DNA from: an uncultured Pelagibacteraceae bacterium
GTDB lineage: Bacteria; Pseudomonadota; Alphaproteobacteria; Pelagibacterales; Pelagibacteraceae
Length of the DNA: 64,000 bases
Direction: 5' to 3'
Assembly: GCA_902554135.1 (NCBI GenBank)
Contig: CACDNJ010000001.1
Location: 1-64,000 of the forward strand
In this document: piece after piece, positions 38,433 through 49,071 of the stretch
Layout of the letters: every line of letters starts with the position of its first letter
Numbering within the stretch: position 1 is the stretch's first letter
Translations under genes and position numbers: made by a program
The notes under the pieces: model-generated
Databases searched by the model: none
What the model was told of the DNA's origin: nothing
Seen by the model: the letters and a program-made list of their open reading frames with translations, nothing else

Positions 38433-39385
38433 TTATTTGATGCTTTCGTCAGTCTATCGTTTATTGCAATTCCTATATTTTGATTAGGAATTTTTACAAC
38501 TCTTATCTTTTTAAAATTCAAATTTTTTATTCTTCTCATAGTTTTATACAAGTTTTTTGCAGCCTGTTTTAAATCTCCTTTATGACTTAAATTAAAAATA
38601 TTTTTACCTTTTTTATATTTTTTTCCAAAAACAATAAATGCGTCTTTATTACTTGCATTTTTGCAATTTAGTTTTACAGGTATTCCTGGAGAATAATGTT
38701 TTTTTAACATACCAGGGGAATAGATTTTTTTAATTTTTTTTATTGAATGTATCTTTTTGCCTAAAATTTTGGCGATTTCTTTTTTGTTTATTGCACCGGG
38801 CCTAACTACTCTTATATTTTCAACTAAATTAACAACTGTAGACTCCAAACCAATTTTTGATTTTCCGCCATCCACTATAAAATTAATTTTTTTTCCAAAT
38901 TCATCAACAACATCTAATGCACTTACCGGACTAAGTGCAGAAGATATATTTGCGCTTGGAATTGCGAGAGGAAAGTTTAAATTTTTAAGCAATTTTTTAG
39001 TTGTATTGTGACTAGGAAATCTTATGGCGATAGTATTTAAATTTGCATTTGCTAAAGAACATATTTTTGAGTCTTTTCTCTTTTTTAGTATAAAGGTTAG
39101 AGGTCCTGGACAAAATTTTTTGTAAAGTTTTAAAAAATCATTAGTGATGATGGCGTCCCTGTTTAATTTCTTTATATTATCGTAATGAATAATTAGAGGA
39201 TTTTTTTTGGGTCTTTTTTTTAGATTGTATATCTTTTTAATTGCCACATAAGAATAAGCGTTACCGGCCAGTCCGTAAACAGTCTCGGTAGGAACAGCAA
39301 TAATTTTGTTTCTTTTTAAAAAATTTTTTGCTTTATTTAAATTTTTTGGTGAATTTTTGTATATATTTGGATAGATATTTTTCAT
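38429..39385 (-). CDS. tsaC: L-threonylcarbamoyladenylate synthase (Sua5/YrdC type)
   Basis: A 318-residue long-form Sua5 protein. The YrdC domain has 'IIAVPTETVYGLAGNAYSYVAIKKIYNLKKRPKKNPLIIH', 'CPGPLTFILKKR', 'IAIRFPSHNTTKKLL' and 'PLAIPSANISSALSPVSALDV'. A C-terminal Sua5 domain follows (~residues 205-318). It makes threonylcarbamoyl-AMP for t6A37 in ANN-decoding tRNAs. The start is ATG 39385; an in-frame extension to 39511 would overlap xseB and has no family support. It is the first gene of the minus-strand tsaC-ABC-ABC-GT17 run. Confidence 0.93.
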   Translation of the reverse strand: MKNIYPNIYKNSPKNLNKAKNFLKRNKIIAVPTETVYGLAGNAYSYVAIKKIYNLKKRPKKNPLIIHYDNIKKLNRDAIITNDFLKLYKKFCPGPLTFILKKRKDSKICSLANANLNTIAIRFPSHNTTKKLLKNLNFPLAIPSANISSALSPVSALDVVDEFGKKINFIVDGGKSKIGLESTVVNLVENIRVVRPGAINKKEIAKILGKKIHSIKKIKKIYSPGMLKKHYSPGIPVKLNCKNASNKDAFIVFGKKYKKGKNIFNLSHKGDLKQAAKNLYKTMRRIKNLNFKKIRVVKIPNQNIGIAINDRLTKASNK

Positions 39386-39407
39386 ATTAAGATTATTATA
39401 TTTTTTA

Positions 39408-39623
39408 ATGAAAACAAAAAATATTCCACCTGATATTAAAAGTAAATCAATAAACGAGGCAAAATCAGAAATAATGGAAATTCTTGAAAAATTAGAAAGT
39501 AATGAGACCAATTTTGAAACATGCGAAAATGACTACAAAAGGCTTTTATCTCTAAATCATCACGTAAATTCACTTCTCAAAGAAAAACTTAACAGAATTG
39601 AATCCAAGGGGAAGAAAAAGTAA
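39408..39623 (+). CDS. xseB: Exodeoxyribonuclease VII small subunit
   Basis: A 71-residue helical protein. 'INEAKSEIMEILEKLESNETNFETCENDYKRLL' follows the XseB pattern of E-x3-L-E-x-I-V-x-x-L-E-x-G-x-x-x-L-E-x-x. It is the usual first gene of the xseB-ispA-dxs set, and ispA follows after 5 bases. It pairs with XseA to degrade single-stranded DNA. Sequence similarity is weak on its own, so position supports the call. Its start lies 22 bases from the divergent tsaC start. Confidence 0.8.
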   Translation: MKTKNIPPDIKSKSINEAKSEIMEILEKLESNETNFETCENDYKRLLSLNHHVNSLLKEKLNRIESKGKKK

Positions 39624-39628
39624 ATCAA

Positions 39629-40501
39629 ATGCTAGATCTTATTTCTAAAAATGCCAGAATTCTTGATAAATTTTTAAAGCATTATTTTAATAAACAAAAA
39701 CATTCTCAACTTATAACTCCAATGAAGTATGGAGTTTTGTTTGGAGGAAAAAAAATAAGATCAACAGTTATTCTAGGCACATCAGAAATATTTGGTTTAA
39801 AGAAAAAACAAGTTATTAATATTTGTGGCTCAGTTGAATGCATACATTCGTATTCACTCATTCATGACGATTTACCTTGTATGGATAATGACAAGTTAAG
39901 AAGAGGGAAGCCTGCAACTCATATAAAATTTGGAGAATCAACAGCCATTCTTTCTGGAAATTCTTTGTTAACTCTTGCCTTCGAAATGATTGCAGAAAAA
40001 AATTACAACATAAAACCGAATAAAAAAATTTTAATTTTAAAAAAATTAGCAGAATGTGTCGGTCATGTTGGTATAGCAGGTGGACAGTTTTTGGATTTAA
40101 GCTATGAAAAAAAGAAAGTAAGTAGTTCAAAAATTATAAGTATGCAAAAGAAAAAAACCGGAAAATTATTTGAGTTTTGTTGTTTGGCTCCAGCTATAAT
40201 TGCAGGTTCCGATAACAAAACAAAAAGAGACATGTGTTTTGTGGGTGAAGAAATAGGTTTTTTGTTTCAAATTGTTGATGATCTTTTGGATGTAAGAGGG
40301 AACAAGAAAGATGTTGGAAAACCAGTTAAAAAAGATAAAAAAAAAGGTAAATCTACAATCATCGACTTAATAGGATATAATCAAACTCTAGAATTTGCTT
40401 TTAGAAGAAAAAAAATGATAATAAGCAAATTGAAAAAATATGGAAAAAGGTCAGACAGTTTAATTCAAACAGTCGATTTTATAATGGACAGAAGTTACTA
40501 A
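39629..40501 (+). CDS. ispA: Farnesyl diphosphate synthase (geranyltranstransferase)
   Basis: A 290-residue trans-prenyltransferase. The first aspartate-rich motif is in '[23 protein letters not shown]', the second in '[12 protein letters not shown]', and '[19 protein letters not shown]'-like N-terminal residues ('[12 protein letters not shown]') bind the allylic substrate. It makes FPP from IPP and DMAPP/GPP. It is followed by dxs with a 1-base overlap. The polyprenyl synthase at 44.2 kb is a separate long-chain enzyme. Confidence 0.94.
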   Translation: MLDLISKNARILDKFLKHYFNKQKHSQLITPMKYGVLFGGKKIRSTVILGTSEIFGLKKKQVINICGSVECIHSYSLIHDDLPCMDNDKLRRGKPATHIKFGESTAILSGNSLLTLAFEMIAEKNYNIKPNKKILILKKLAECVGHVGIAGGQFLDLSYEKKKVSSSKIISMQKKKTGKLFEFCCLAPAIIAGSDNKTKRDMCFVGEEIGFLFQIVDDLLDVRGNKKDVGKPVKKDKKKGKSTIIDLIGYNQTLEFAFRRKKMIISKLKKYGKRSDSLIQTVDFIMDRSY

Positions 40502-42417
40502 TGAAAGACAAACTATTAGATAAAATTAATTATCCTTCAGATTTAAGAGGACTTAAAAAAAATCAATTAGAGCAAGTGACCAAAGAATTAAGATCTGAAC
40601 TAATTGAAGTTGTCTCAGAGACAGGAGGTCATTTAGGAGCAGGACTTGGTGTTGTGGAATTAACAGTAGCTCTACATTATGTTTTTAATACTCCAAAAGA
40701 TAAATTAGTATGGGATGTTGGACATCAATGTTATCCACACAAGATAATTACTGGAAGAAAAGATAGGATAAGAACTCTTCGTAAAGGAGGAGGTCTATCA
40801 GGTTTTACCAAGAGAGCAGAAAGCGAATACGATCCATTTGGAGCAGCTCATAGTTCAACTTCAATTTCATCAACTCTAGGAATGGCTACAGCCAAAAAAC
40901 TTTCTAATGATAAAAATAATGTTGTTGCTGTAATCGGAGACGGAGCTATGAGTGCAGGCATGGCATATGAAGCAATGAACAATGCTGGGGCAATGAAATC
41001 TAAGTTAATTGTAATATTAAATGACAATGATATGTCGATAGCTCCTCCCGTTGGTGCAATGAGCAAGTATCTTGCAAGACTTTTATCAGGCAAAATTTAT
41101 TTTAGCTTAAGAGAAACAATAAAGTTAATACTTTCAGCCTTTTCTAAAAGATTTTCTAAAACCGCAGGTAAAGCGGAAGATTTACTTAGAGGAGCAGTAA
41201 CAGGCGGAACACTTTTTAGTCAATTAGGGTTTTATTATGTAGGTCCGATCGATGGACATGATGTAAATAACTTGGTGACTATTTTAGAAAATGTAAAAAA
41301 TTCAAACCACCAAGGACCAATTTTAATTCACGCAATTACAAAAAAAGGCAAAGGCTACAAGCCTGCCGAAGAATCTGGCGATAAATATCATGGAGTATCA
41401 AAATTTAATGTTTTAACGGGAAAACAATCTAAAGGTAAATCAAAAGTACCTTCCTATACAAAAGTTTTTGCAAATACATTAATTAAACATGCAGAAAATG
41501 ACACAAAAATTGTAGCAATTACTGGTGCTATGCCATCAGGCACTGGTTTAGATTTGTTTGAGAAAAAATTTCCTGAAAGAATGTTTGATGTTGGAATTGC
41601 TGAACAACACGGTATAACTTTTGCAGCAGGTTTGGCAACTGAAGGATATAAACCTTTTGCTGCAATTTACTCAACTTTTTTGCAAAGAGCATACGATCAG
41701 GTTGTTCACGATGTAGCTATACAATCTTTACCAGTTAGGTTTGCTATTGATAGAGCCGGATTAGTAGGAGCGGATGGAGCAACTCATGCAGGATCTTTTG
41801 ATATAACATATTTATCAACCTTGCCTAATTTTATTGTTATGGCAGCAAGTGACGAAGCTGAATTAGTTAGAATGATTAATACATCGGTCTCTATAAACGA
41901 TAAACCTTCAGCTTTTAGATATCCAAGAGGAAATGGAGTTGGTGTTGAGTTGCCCGATATTAAAGAAGTTCTTAAAATAGGAAAAGGAAAAATGGTTTCG
42001 GATGGAAAACATGTTGCCATCTTAAATTTTGGGGCCAGAATGCATGAATGTAAAAAAGCTTCAGAAGTTCTTAAGAAAAAAGGAATTACAATAAGTATTT
42101 TTGATGCGAGATTTGTAAAACCTTTGGATGAAAAATTAATTATTGAATTAGCATCAAATCATGAGGCCGTTATAACCATAGAGGAGGGGGCAATAGGTGG
42201 ATTTGGATCTCACGTTACAAAATTGTTATCCGACAGAGGTTTTTTTGATAGAGGCCTGAAGTTTAGATCTATGTTTTTACCTGATAAATTTTTGGACCAA
42301 GACACACCAGAAAATATGTACAAAACTGCAGGACTGGATTGCGATAGTATTGTTCAAAAAGTTGAAAATATTTTAAATTCCAATGTGGTTATTGCAAAAA
42401 ACAAAAACCTTTCTTAA
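40501..42417 (+). CDS. dxs: 1-deoxy-D-xylulose-5-phosphate synthase
   Basis: A 638-residue TPP enzyme. '[23 protein letters not shown]' and '[16 protein letters not shown]' are the N-terminal motifs, '[21 protein letters not shown]' is the TPP/Mg site, '[17 protein letters not shown]' the catalytic glutamate, and '[18 protein letters not shown]' a substrate motif. It starts the non-mevalonate isoprenoid route and supplies vitamin precursors. It ends with a TTAA stop overlap with convergent aroC. Confidence 0.97.
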   Translation: MKDKLLDKINYPSDLRGLKKNQLEQVTKELRSELIEVVSETGGHLGAGLGVVELTVALHYVFNTPKDKLVWDVGHQCYPHKIITGRKDRIRTLRKGGGLSGFTKRAESEYDPFGAAHSSTSISSTLGMATAKKLSNDKNNVVAVIGDGAMSAGMAYEAMNNAGAMKSKLIVILNDNDMSIAPPVGAMSKYLARLLSGKIYFSLRETIKLILSAFSKRFSKTAGKAEDLLRGAVTGGTLFSQLGFYYVGPIDGHDVNNLVTILENVKNSNHQGPILIHAITKKGKGYKPAEESGDKYHGVSKFNVLTGKQSKGKSKVPSYTKVFANTLIKHAENDTKIVAITGAMPSGTGLDLFEKKFPERMFDVGIAEQHGITFAAGLATEGYKPFAAIYSTFLQRAYDQVVHDVAIQSLPVRFAIDRAGLVGADGATHAGSFDITYLSTLPNFIVMAASDEAELVRMINTSVSINDKPSAFRYPRGNGVGVELPDIKEVLKIGKGKMVSDGKHVAILNFGARMHECKKASEVLKKKGITISIFDARFVKPLDEKLIIELASNHEAVITIEEGAIGGFGSHVTKLLSDRGFFDRGLKFRSMFLPDKFLDQDTPENMYKTAGLDCDSIVQKVENILNSNVVIAKNKNLS

Positions 42418-43496
42418 CCACACTGCGCTCTGTTCATAAGAAAATGATCTAGCAATACACAAGATAGCATTGCCTCCCCTATAGGCACAGCTCTTATACC
42501 AACACAAGGATCATGACGACCTCTTACCGATATTTTTGTGTTTTTGCCTTTCTTATCAATTGTTTCTCTACTATTAACTATTGAAGAGGTTGGCTTAACA
42601 GCAAAAGATGCAATAATTTCTTGTCCAGACGATATACCGCCAAGTATACCTCCGGCATTATTGCTTTTAAATTTTATTTTTCCAGATTTAGATTTCATTT
42701 CATCAGAATTTTCTTCTCCTGAAAAATATGCCGCATTCATGCCAGCCCCGATATTTACTCCTTTAACAGCATTGATACTCATCAATGCTGCGGATATATC
42801 AGAATCTAATTTTGAATAAATTGGTGCACCAAGGCCAGCAGGAATACCTCTAGCACGTAGCTCAATAATAGCTCCACATGATGAACCAGATTTTCTTACT
42901 GCTAAGAGATATTTTTCCCACAGTTTGACAGATTTTTTGTCAGGACAGAAAAAAGGATTCTTTCTTGTTTCATTGTCATTCCAATTATTTTTATCACAAC
43001 CCATTAAACCTAATTGAATAACAGCTCCAATAATATTAAATTTCTTTCCTAGAATGTTTTTTAAAACAGTTTTTGCAATAGCACCTGCCGCAACTCTTGA
43101 AGCAGTTTCTCTAGCCGATTGTCGACCACCACCTCGATAATCTCTAATCCCATATTTTTGGAAATAAGTAAAATCAGCGTGTCCAGGTCTAAATTTATTT
43201 TTAATTGACTCATAATCTCTAGATCTTTTGTCTTCATTACGAATTAAAATTGAGATTGGAGTTCCTGTAGTTTTTCCATTAAATACTCCTGATAGAATTT
43301 CAATTTTATCCGACTCTTTTCTTTGAGAGACAAATTTAGAGCTACCCGGTCTTCTACGGTTCATATCACTTTGTATGTCTTTTTCTGATAATGGTATATT
43401 TGGAGGGCAACCATCCACAATACAGCCAATAGCAGGGCCATGTGACTCTCCCCATGTGGTAAATCTAAATATTTTTCCAAAAGTATTAAAAGACAT
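42414..43496 (-). CDS. aroC: Chorismate synthase
   Basis: A 360-residue FMN-dependent synthase. '[25 protein letters not shown]' is the diagnostic start, 'RRRPGSS' follows, '[24 protein letters not shown]' is the central motif and '[18 protein letters not shown]' the C-terminal one. It makes chorismate from EPSP. It stands alone, divergent from pdxH with 34 bases between starts. Confidence 0.97.
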   Translation of the reverse strand: MSFNTFGKIFRFTTWGESHGPAIGCIVDGCPPNIPLSEKDIQSDMNRRRPGSSKFVSQRKESDKIEILSGVFNGKTTGTPISILIRNEDKRSRDYESIKNKFRPGHADFTYFQKYGIRDYRGGGRQSARETASRVAAGAIAKTVLKNILGKKFNIIGAVIQLGLMGCDKNNWNDNETRKNPFFCPDKKSVKLWEKYLLAVRKSGSSCGAIIELRARGIPAGLGAPIYSKLDSDISAALMSINAVKGVNIGAGMNAAYFSGEENSDEMKSKSGKIKFKSNNAGGILGGISSGQEIIASFAVKPTSSIVNSRETIDKKGKNTKISVRGRHDPCVGIRAVPIGEAMLSCVLLDHFLMNRAQCG

Positions 43497-43530
43497 CGAT
43501 AATTAATGTATAAATTATTTTATATAATTT

Positions 43531-44163
43531 ATGAATCAAAAAAATGGCAAAAATTCGTTAGGACTGGATATCTGTTTTGAAGACGAGCCAAATCCTATAG
43601 TTTTATTTAAAAAATGGTTTGCAACTGCAGAAAAAAGTGAAACAAACGATCCAAATGCTTTATCTTTAGCAACTTCAAGCTCAGATGGAATTCCAAGTGT
43701 TAGAATGGTTTTGCTCAAAGATTTAAGCGATTCAGGTTTTGTTTTTTACACAAATTTTGATAGCAAAAAGTCTAATGATTTAAAAAGTAATCCTAATGCC
43801 TCAATGTGCTTTCACTGGAAGAGCATAAGGAGACAAATAAGAGTTTCCGGAAGAGTTAGTTCTGTAGACAAAGAAGAGGCTGACAAATATTTTGATTCAA
43901 GAGATTATGGAAGTAAAATATCGGCATGGGCATCTTCTCAATCTAAAGTAATGAAGAGCAAAAATGAATTTTTAGATAAAATTAAAGAATTTGAAAAAAA
44001 ATTTCCTGATAAAAATAATGTTCCAAGACCACCACATTGGTCAGGCTGGAGAATTACACCAAATGAAATTGAATTCTGGTTGGAAATAAAAAATAGGTCA
44101 CACCAAAGATTAAATTATAGAAAAGAGAGTGGTAATTGGATAAAGGAAATTTTATATCCTTAA
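43531..44163 (+). CDS. pdxH: Pyridoxamine 5'-phosphate oxidase
   Basis: A 210-residue flavin enzyme. 'DPNALSLATSSSDGIPSVRMVLLKDLSDSGFVFYTNFDSKKSNDL' covers the FMN-binding R-M-V-L-L-K region, 'FHWKSIRRQIRVSGRV' the substrate region, and 'WSGWRITPNEIEFW' with 'RLNYRK' the C-terminal PLP-binding end. It makes PLP from PNP/PMP. It overlaps the convergent polyprenyl synthase gene in TTAA. Confidence 0.95.
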   Translation: MNQKNGKNSLGLDICFEDEPNPIVLFKKWFATAEKSETNDPNALSLATSSSDGIPSVRMVLLKDLSDSGFVFYTNFDSKKSNDLKSNPNASMCFHWKSIRRQIRVSGRVSSVDKEEADKYFDSRDYGSKISAWASSQSKVMKSKNEFLDKIKEFEKKFPDKNNVPRPPHWSGWRITPNEIEFWLEIKNRSHQRLNYRKESGNWIKEILYP

Positions 44164-45173
44164 TAAGATCTATTCAGACTAAAACCAGTTAAGCTTTGCA
44201 AAACTCTTTTTGCCTCACAATTTTCGAATATTCCCAAAGCATCACAAGATACGTTTACAAAGTACTCTGCTCTTTTAAAAGTTAATTCTATCGCATTATA
44301 TTTTTTTATTAATTTTAACACAGAGTTAAAGTCTTCCTTTTCTTTTACATCTTTTTTAAAAAGAGTTTTTAAAAAAGTTCTTTCAATTGGATTGGCTTTT
44401 TGAAAAACAATAATAATTGGAAGAGTTACTTTTGATTCAAAAAAATCTTTTCCAATTTCTTTCCCAAAGATCTTTTCTTTAGAAAAATAATCCAAAGCAT
44501 CATCTGCTATTTGAAATGCCAAACCTATATTTTTTCCGTAGGATTCAAGAGCTTCTTTCTTTTTTTTCTCCAAGCTGGCTATGCAAGCACCAACCCTAGT
44601 TGCAGCCGAAAAGAGAGCTGCTGTTTTTAAACTTATAATTTTTATATAGTTTTCTTCTAAAAGATCTGCTTCTCCTTTATATGTAAGCTGTAAAACTTCC
44701 CCCTGTGCAATTTTTGAAGATGTTGAAGAAAGAAGTTTTAGTATTTCTAAATTTCCATCTTCTACCATCATCTCAAAACATCTGCTTAATAAGTAATCAC
44801 CAACCAGAACAGAAGACTGGTTTCCCCAAATAGAATTGGTAGTTTTTTCTCCTCTTCTTAATTTACTTTCGTCTATAACATCATCATGGAGCAAGGTGGC
44901 GCTATGTATTAGCTCAACACATGCTGCGAGATTAACATCTCTAGAACCTTGATTGTATCCACCAAGCTTTGCTGCTCCCATAGTCAATAATGCTCTAATT
45001 CTCTTTCCACCAGAATCCAAATGGTAGTCACTCATCTCTTTGATTAACTCAACATCGCTTTTTAATTTTAAACGAATAAGTTTTTCAACAGAATCAAGCC
45101 TATCATTCAAAATATTTTTTAAATCCAGGTATGCTGAATTAGCAGATTTTTTTAGAGGTATAACGGATCCCAT
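44160..45173 (-). CDS. ispB: Polyprenyl diphosphate synthase (octaprenyl-type)
   Basis: A 337-residue trans-prenyltransferase. The first motif is 'ATLLHDDVIDESKLRRGEKTTN', the second 'LAFQIADDALDYFS', and 'SGGKRIRALLTMGAAKLGG' is the IPP-binding start. The residues before the first DDxxD suggest a long-chain product, such as the side chain of ubiquinone. It lies alone between pdxH and the S49 peptidase gene. Chain length (octa/deca) cannot be read from the sequence. Confidence 0.92.
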   Translation of the reverse strand: MGSVIPLKKSANSAYLDLKNILNDRLDSVEKLIRLKLKSDVELIKEMSDYHLDSGGKRIRALLTMGAAKLGGYNQGSRDVNLAACVELIHSATLLHDDVIDESKLRRGEKTTNSIWGNQSSVLVGDYLLSRCFEMMVEDGNLEILKLLSSTSSKIAQGEVLQLTYKGEADLLEENYIKIISLKTAALFSAATRVGACIASLEKKKKEALESYGKNIGLAFQIADDALDYFSKEKIFGKEIGKDFFESKVTLPIIIVFQKANPIERTFLKTLFKKDVKEKEDFNSVLKLIKKYNAIELTFKRAEYFVNVSCDALGIFENCEAKRVLQSLTGFSLNRSY

Positions 45174-45298
45174 GATTTTTATTATATACGTTTATGAAAA
45201 TATTAAATTATTATTTTATACGCTGGTGACGCACTTCAATTTCAACCAAGGGTAGCGTAATTAACATTTAACTTTAATTTAAGTGCTGATATAAGAAA

Positions 45299-45312
45299 TA
45301 AGGTTAACCTTA
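45299..45312. promoter_or_regulatory. 14-bp perfect palindrome upstream of the S49 peptidase gene
   Basis: TAAGGTTAACCTTA reads the same on both strands and ends 6 bases before the ATG at 45319, so its AAGG half also sits near a Shine-Dalgarno position. The 146-base gap (45174-45318) is otherwise featureless. It could be an operator or a chance palindrome in AT-rich DNA. The same TTAACCTTAA decamer occurs just before tolQ. Confidence 0.3.
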
Positions 45313-45318
45313 ATTCAT

Positions 45319-46131
45319 ATGTTTTCATTTTTTAAAAAAAAAATAATCGTTCCACATTTAAGACTATCTGGCGTTATAGGTTCTGTTGGAAGGTTTAGGC
45401 AGGGAATAGATTTTTCAGGACAACAAGAAATTATAAAAAAAGCATTCTCTTTTAAGAAAGCCAAAGCTATAGCAATATCAATTAATTCACCAGGAGGTTC
45501 TCCGGTTCAGTCACATTTAATTCATGATTACATAAGGCAATTGGCTAAAAAAAATAAGAAAAAAGTTATAGTTTTTGCTGAGGATGTTGCAGCATCAGGC
45601 GGTTATCTGATTGCTTGTGCAGGAGATGAAATTTATGGAAATTCAAGCTCAATAGTTGGTTCAATTGGAGTGATCTCTGCATCTTTTGGTTTTCAAGACG
45701 CAATTAAAAAAATTGGAATCCAAAGAAGAGTTTATACTGCTGGAAAAAACAAAAGCACTTTGGATCCTTTCAAAGAAGAAAAAGATGAAGATATCGAAAG
45801 AATAAAAAAACTGCAGTTGGAATTACATGCAGATTTCATTAATGTTGTAAAAAAAAGTCGAGGGTCAAAATTAAAAGATCCTGAAAAAAACAATACTTTT
45901 ACAGGAGAATTTTGGTCTGGCTCTACTTCTTTAAAGTTGGGACTTATAGATGGTATTGGTAATGCCGAACAAATTTTGAGAGAAAAATTTGGAGAAAATG
46001 TTGTAATTAAAAAACTAGAGAAACCTAAAGGCTTTATTGCAAAAAAATTATCAACATCTCTTGACAGTCAGATTGACAGCATCGCAAATGCTATAGAAGA
46101 AAGAGCTCTATGGCAAAAATTTGGTTTATAA
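45319..46131 (+). CDS. S49 family serine protease (SohB/SppA-like)
   Basis: A 270-residue S49 peptidase. 'AIAISINSPGGSPVQSHLIHDYIRQL' holds the oxyanion glycine motif, the nucleophile serine is in 'VAASGGYLIACAGDEIYGNSSSIVGSIGVIS', and 'AGKNKSTLDPFKEE' provides the likely catalytic lysine. No clear signal peptide is seen beyond a short hydrophobic N-terminus. The position upstream of glyQ-glyS matches other alphaproteobacteria. It probably degrades signal peptides or membrane fragments. glyQ starts on the next base after its stop. Confidence 0.9.
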   Translation: MFSFFKKKIIVPHLRLSGVIGSVGRFRQGIDFSGQQEIIKKAFSFKKAKAIAISINSPGGSPVQSHLIHDYIRQLAKKNKKKVIVFAEDVAASGGYLIACAGDEIYGNSSSIVGSIGVISASFGFQDAIKKIGIQRRVYTAGKNKSTLDPFKEEKDEDIERIKKLQLELHADFINVVKKSRGSKLKDPEKNNTFTGEFWSGSTSLKLGLIDGIGNAEQILREKFGENVVIKKLEKPKGFIAKKLSTSLDSQIDSIANAIEERALWQKFGL

Positions 46132-47016
46132 ATGCCAAAAAAAACAAAAAATAAAAAAAAAGATCCGGTAACTTTTCAAAATTTAATTTTTAATTTGCAA
46201 AAATTTTGGGGCAAATATGGCTGTGTGATTTTACAACCGTATGATCTAGAAGTTGGTGCAGGAACATTTCATCCGGCAACTACACTTCGATCATTAGGAC
46301 CTAAACCATGGAAAGCGGCTTATGTTCAACCTTCAAGAAGACCAACTGACGGAAGATATGGAAAGAATCCAAATCGATTACAACACTATTATCAATATCA
46401 GGTGATTGTTAAACCGTCTCCTAAAAATATTAAACAAGTATATTTAAAAAGTCTGTCTGCCATCGGAATAGAATCAAAAGATCATGATATCAGATTCGTC
46501 GAAGATGATTGGGAAAGTCCTACGCTTGGAGCTGCAGGTTTAGGATGGGAAGTTTGGTGTGACGGCATGGAAATAACTCAATTCACCTATTTTCAAAAAA
46601 TGACAGGTATAGATTGCAAACCAGTATCTGTTGAACTGACTTATGGCTTAGAGAGAATCTGTATGTTTGTTCAAGGAAAGAAAAATGTGTTTGATATTGA
46701 TTGGAATGATGATGGAGTGAAATATAGAGATGTTTATCTGCAATCAGAAAAAGAATTTTCAGCATATAATTTTGATTATGCAAATACAGATTCTTTATTA
46801 AAAAATTTTGAAATTGCAGAAAAAGAATGCAAAGCTTTGTTAGAAAAGAAACTTCCATTACCTGCTTATGATCAGTGCTTAAAAGCAAGTCATATATTTA
46901 ATTTATTGGATTCAAGGGGGGTAATAGCCGTTGCTGAGAGAACTGGATATATAAATAGAATTAGAGATCTTGCTAAAGGATCAGGATCTGCATGGTTAGA
47001 AAATCAAGAACAATAA
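46132..47016 (+). CDS. glyQ: Glycyl-tRNA synthetase alpha subunit
   Basis: A 294-residue class II subunit. '[47 protein letters not shown]' and '[31 protein letters not shown]' are diagnostic, and '[20 protein letters not shown]' is motif 2-like. It holds the active site for glycine activation and works with GlyS as alpha2-beta2. It starts on the base after the S49 gene and glyS begins right after it. Confidence 0.97.
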   Translation: MPKKTKNKKKDPVTFQNLIFNLQKFWGKYGCVILQPYDLEVGAGTFHPATTLRSLGPKPWKAAYVQPSRRPTDGRYGKNPNRLQHYYQYQVIVKPSPKNIKQVYLKSLSAIGIESKDHDIRFVEDDWESPTLGAAGLGWEVWCDGMEITQFTYFQKMTGIDCKPVSVELTYGLERICMFVQGKKNVFDIDWNDDGVKYRDVYLQSEKEFSAYNFDYANTDSLLKNFEIAEKECKALLEKKLPLPAYDQCLKASHIFNLLDSRGVIAVAERTGYINRIRDLAKGSGSAWLENQEQ

Positions 47017-49071
47017 ATGTCCGAACTACTTATTGAGCTTTTTAGCGAAGAAATGCCACCCAACTTGCAAATAGGTGCAAGAACTCAATTCAAGAGATTA
47101 TTTACAGAAAGTTTATCTTCATTAAATTTAAAACATAAAGTCTTTGAAGTTTATTCAACACCCACAAGATTAGTTGTTTTTATTTCAGGTTTGCCAAATA
47201 AAATTAAAATCTTACCTACTGAAGTTAAAGGGCCAAAAGTAGGTGTTCCCGAAACAGTAATAGAAAATTTTGCAAAATCAAAAGGTGTCAGTGTTGGTGA
47301 TCTTTATGAAAAAGCATTAGAGAAAGGAACTTTCTATTTTGTAAAAATTCAGGGTAAGGAAATAGATACGGAAGACGAATTAGTTAAATGTATTCCAAAA
47401 TCTTTAAATGAAATATCTTGGAAAAAATCAATGAGGTGGTCCGACTATGATTTAGGCTGGGGAAGACCTTTGAGATCAATCTTGGTAATTTTCAATAATA
47501 AACATCTTAAATTTAAATACGGACATCTAGAGACGGTTAATTTTACTTTACTAGAAGAAGATTCTGAAATAAGCCATAAAAAAGTTGCTAGTTTTGATGA
47601 GTATAAAAAAATTTTAAAAAAAAATTCAATTATTCTTGACCATTCTGAGAGAGAAAAATTTATTTCAGAAAAAATTCAATCAATATGCAAAAATAAATCT
47701 TTCCAAGAATCTATAGACCAGTCTTTACTTTTAGAGGTAAGCAATTTGGTTGATAAACCAAGCATAATTATTGCACAGTTTGATAAGAACTATTTAAAAT
47801 TACCAAGAGAAGTTATTAAGTCGACACTACAAACTCACCAAAGATATTTTACGTTGGTGGATCATAGAGATCGAATAAGTAATGAGTTTATTGTTGTAAC
47901 AAACCAAAAAGATACAAAAAAACTTATTAAAATAGGAAACGAAAGAGTAGTAGAGGCCAGACTTTCTGATGCAAGTTTTTTTTGGGAAAAAGATAAATCT
48001 CTCAATTTGATTAAGCAAATTAATAAATTAAAAAAAGTTACCTTCTATGAAAATCTCGGATCAGTTTATGAAAAAACACAAAGATTGAGGAAAATGGCAT
48101 ATTTTATTTCAGATCAGTTAAATTTAAATAAGGAAAAAGTTGAAATAGCAGCATCAGTTTGCAAATCTGATTTAGTATCAGGTTTAGTAGGTGAATTTCC
48201 AGAGCTTCAAGGAGTAATGGGAAAGTATTTCGCTTTGAGTCAGGGATTTGAAGAAGATGTTTCTCGTGCTATCAGCGAGCATTACTTACCCGTCAGCACT
48301 TCTTCTTCTGTTCCTAAAAAACCAATCAGTTATGGTCTTTCTATTATAGACAAGCTAGATACTTTAGTTGGATTTTATTTGATAAATGAAAAACCAACCA
48401 GTTCCAAGGATCCTTTTGCATTGAGGCGTGCAGCCATAGGACTTTTAAGAACTATAATTGAAAACAATCTAACAGTTAGGTTAAGAGACTTAATTGATTA
48501 TTTGATTAGAATATATACGGAACAGGGAGTGAAACAATCAAACAAAGAAGTAGGTCAAGATTTGATGAAATTTTTCAGGGAACGTATGAAAAACATCTTA
48601 AAGGATAAAAAAATTAGAACTGATATAATTGAAGCCTCAGTCAGTTCACACTTGAATGACGATTTTCTTGAATTATATAAAAAGACATTGGTGATGAACA
48701 AATTTATATCAAAAGATTTAGGAAAAAATGCAGTTTCGACTTACAAAAGAGCTTCAAATATTTTAGATCAAGAGAAGTTGATTTCAAAGAATGGACCCGA
48801 CGCAGTTCTCTTTAAGCATGATGAAGAAAAAGAGCTTTTCGAAAAAATCAACGACATTCGTAAAGCTTTTACTTTAAAAGAAAAGACGGAAAATTATGAA
48901 AATCATCTAAAACTTCTCTCTGAAACCAAATTATCGACAGATAGGTTTTTTGATAATGTTAAGGTTAATGATGAAAATAAAGACATAAAAAATAATCGAT
49001 TAGAACTCTTGCAAAGACTGTGTTCTACATTTAATAGTTTTGTAGACTTCTCAAAATTAGAAGGAACTTAA
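47017..49071 (+). CDS. glyS: Glycyl-tRNA synthetase beta subunit
   Basis: A 684-residue subunit. 'LLIELFSEEMPPNLQIGA' is the N-terminal signature, and 'VDKPSIIIAQFDKNYLKLPREVIKSTLQTHQRYFTL', 'RDASFFWEKDK'-like ('RLSDASFFWEKD'), and 'KDPFALRRAAIGLLRTIIENN' are internal motifs. The C-terminal part binds tRNA. It shares a base with ppdK (TAATG). Together with glyQ it forms the bacterial two-subunit type. Confidence 0.96.
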   Translation: MSELLIELFSEEMPPNLQIGARTQFKRLFTESLSSLNLKHKVFEVYSTPTRLVVFISGLPNKIKILPTEVKGPKVGVPETVIENFAKSKGVSVGDLYEKALEKGTFYFVKIQGKEIDTEDELVKCIPKSLNEISWKKSMRWSDYDLGWGRPLRSILVIFNNKHLKFKYGHLETVNFTLLEEDSEISHKKVASFDEYKKILKKNSIILDHSEREKFISEKIQSICKNKSFQESIDQSLLLEVSNLVDKPSIIIAQFDKNYLKLPREVIKSTLQTHQRYFTLVDHRDRISNEFIVVTNQKDTKKLIKIGNERVVEARLSDASFFWEKDKSLNLIKQINKLKKVTFYENLGSVYEKTQRLRKMAYFISDQLNLNKEKVEIAASVCKSDLVSGLVGEFPELQGVMGKYFALSQGFEEDVSRAISEHYLPVSTSSSVPKKPISYGLSIIDKLDTLVGFYLINEKPTSSKDPFALRRAAIGLLRTIIENNLTVRLRDLIDYLIRIYTEQGVKQSNKEVGQDLMKFFRERMKNILKDKKIRTDIIEASVSSHLNDDFLELYKKTLVMNKFISKDLGKNAVSTYKRASNILDQEKLISKNGPDAVLFKHDEEKELFEKINDIRKAFTLKEKTENYENHLKLLSETKLSTDRFFDNVKVNDENKDIKNNRLELLQRLCSTFNSFVDFSKLEGT

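Noticed and set aside
39386..39511. N-terminal extension of tsaC
   Set aside because: It would overlap xseB on the other strand and has no Sua5 family match; ATG 39385 fits the family.
45225..45260. TACGCT/AGCGTA inverted repeat in the gap before the S49 gene, as a small RNA or terminator
   Set aside because: Six-base arms around a ~29-base loop with no T-run; likely chance.
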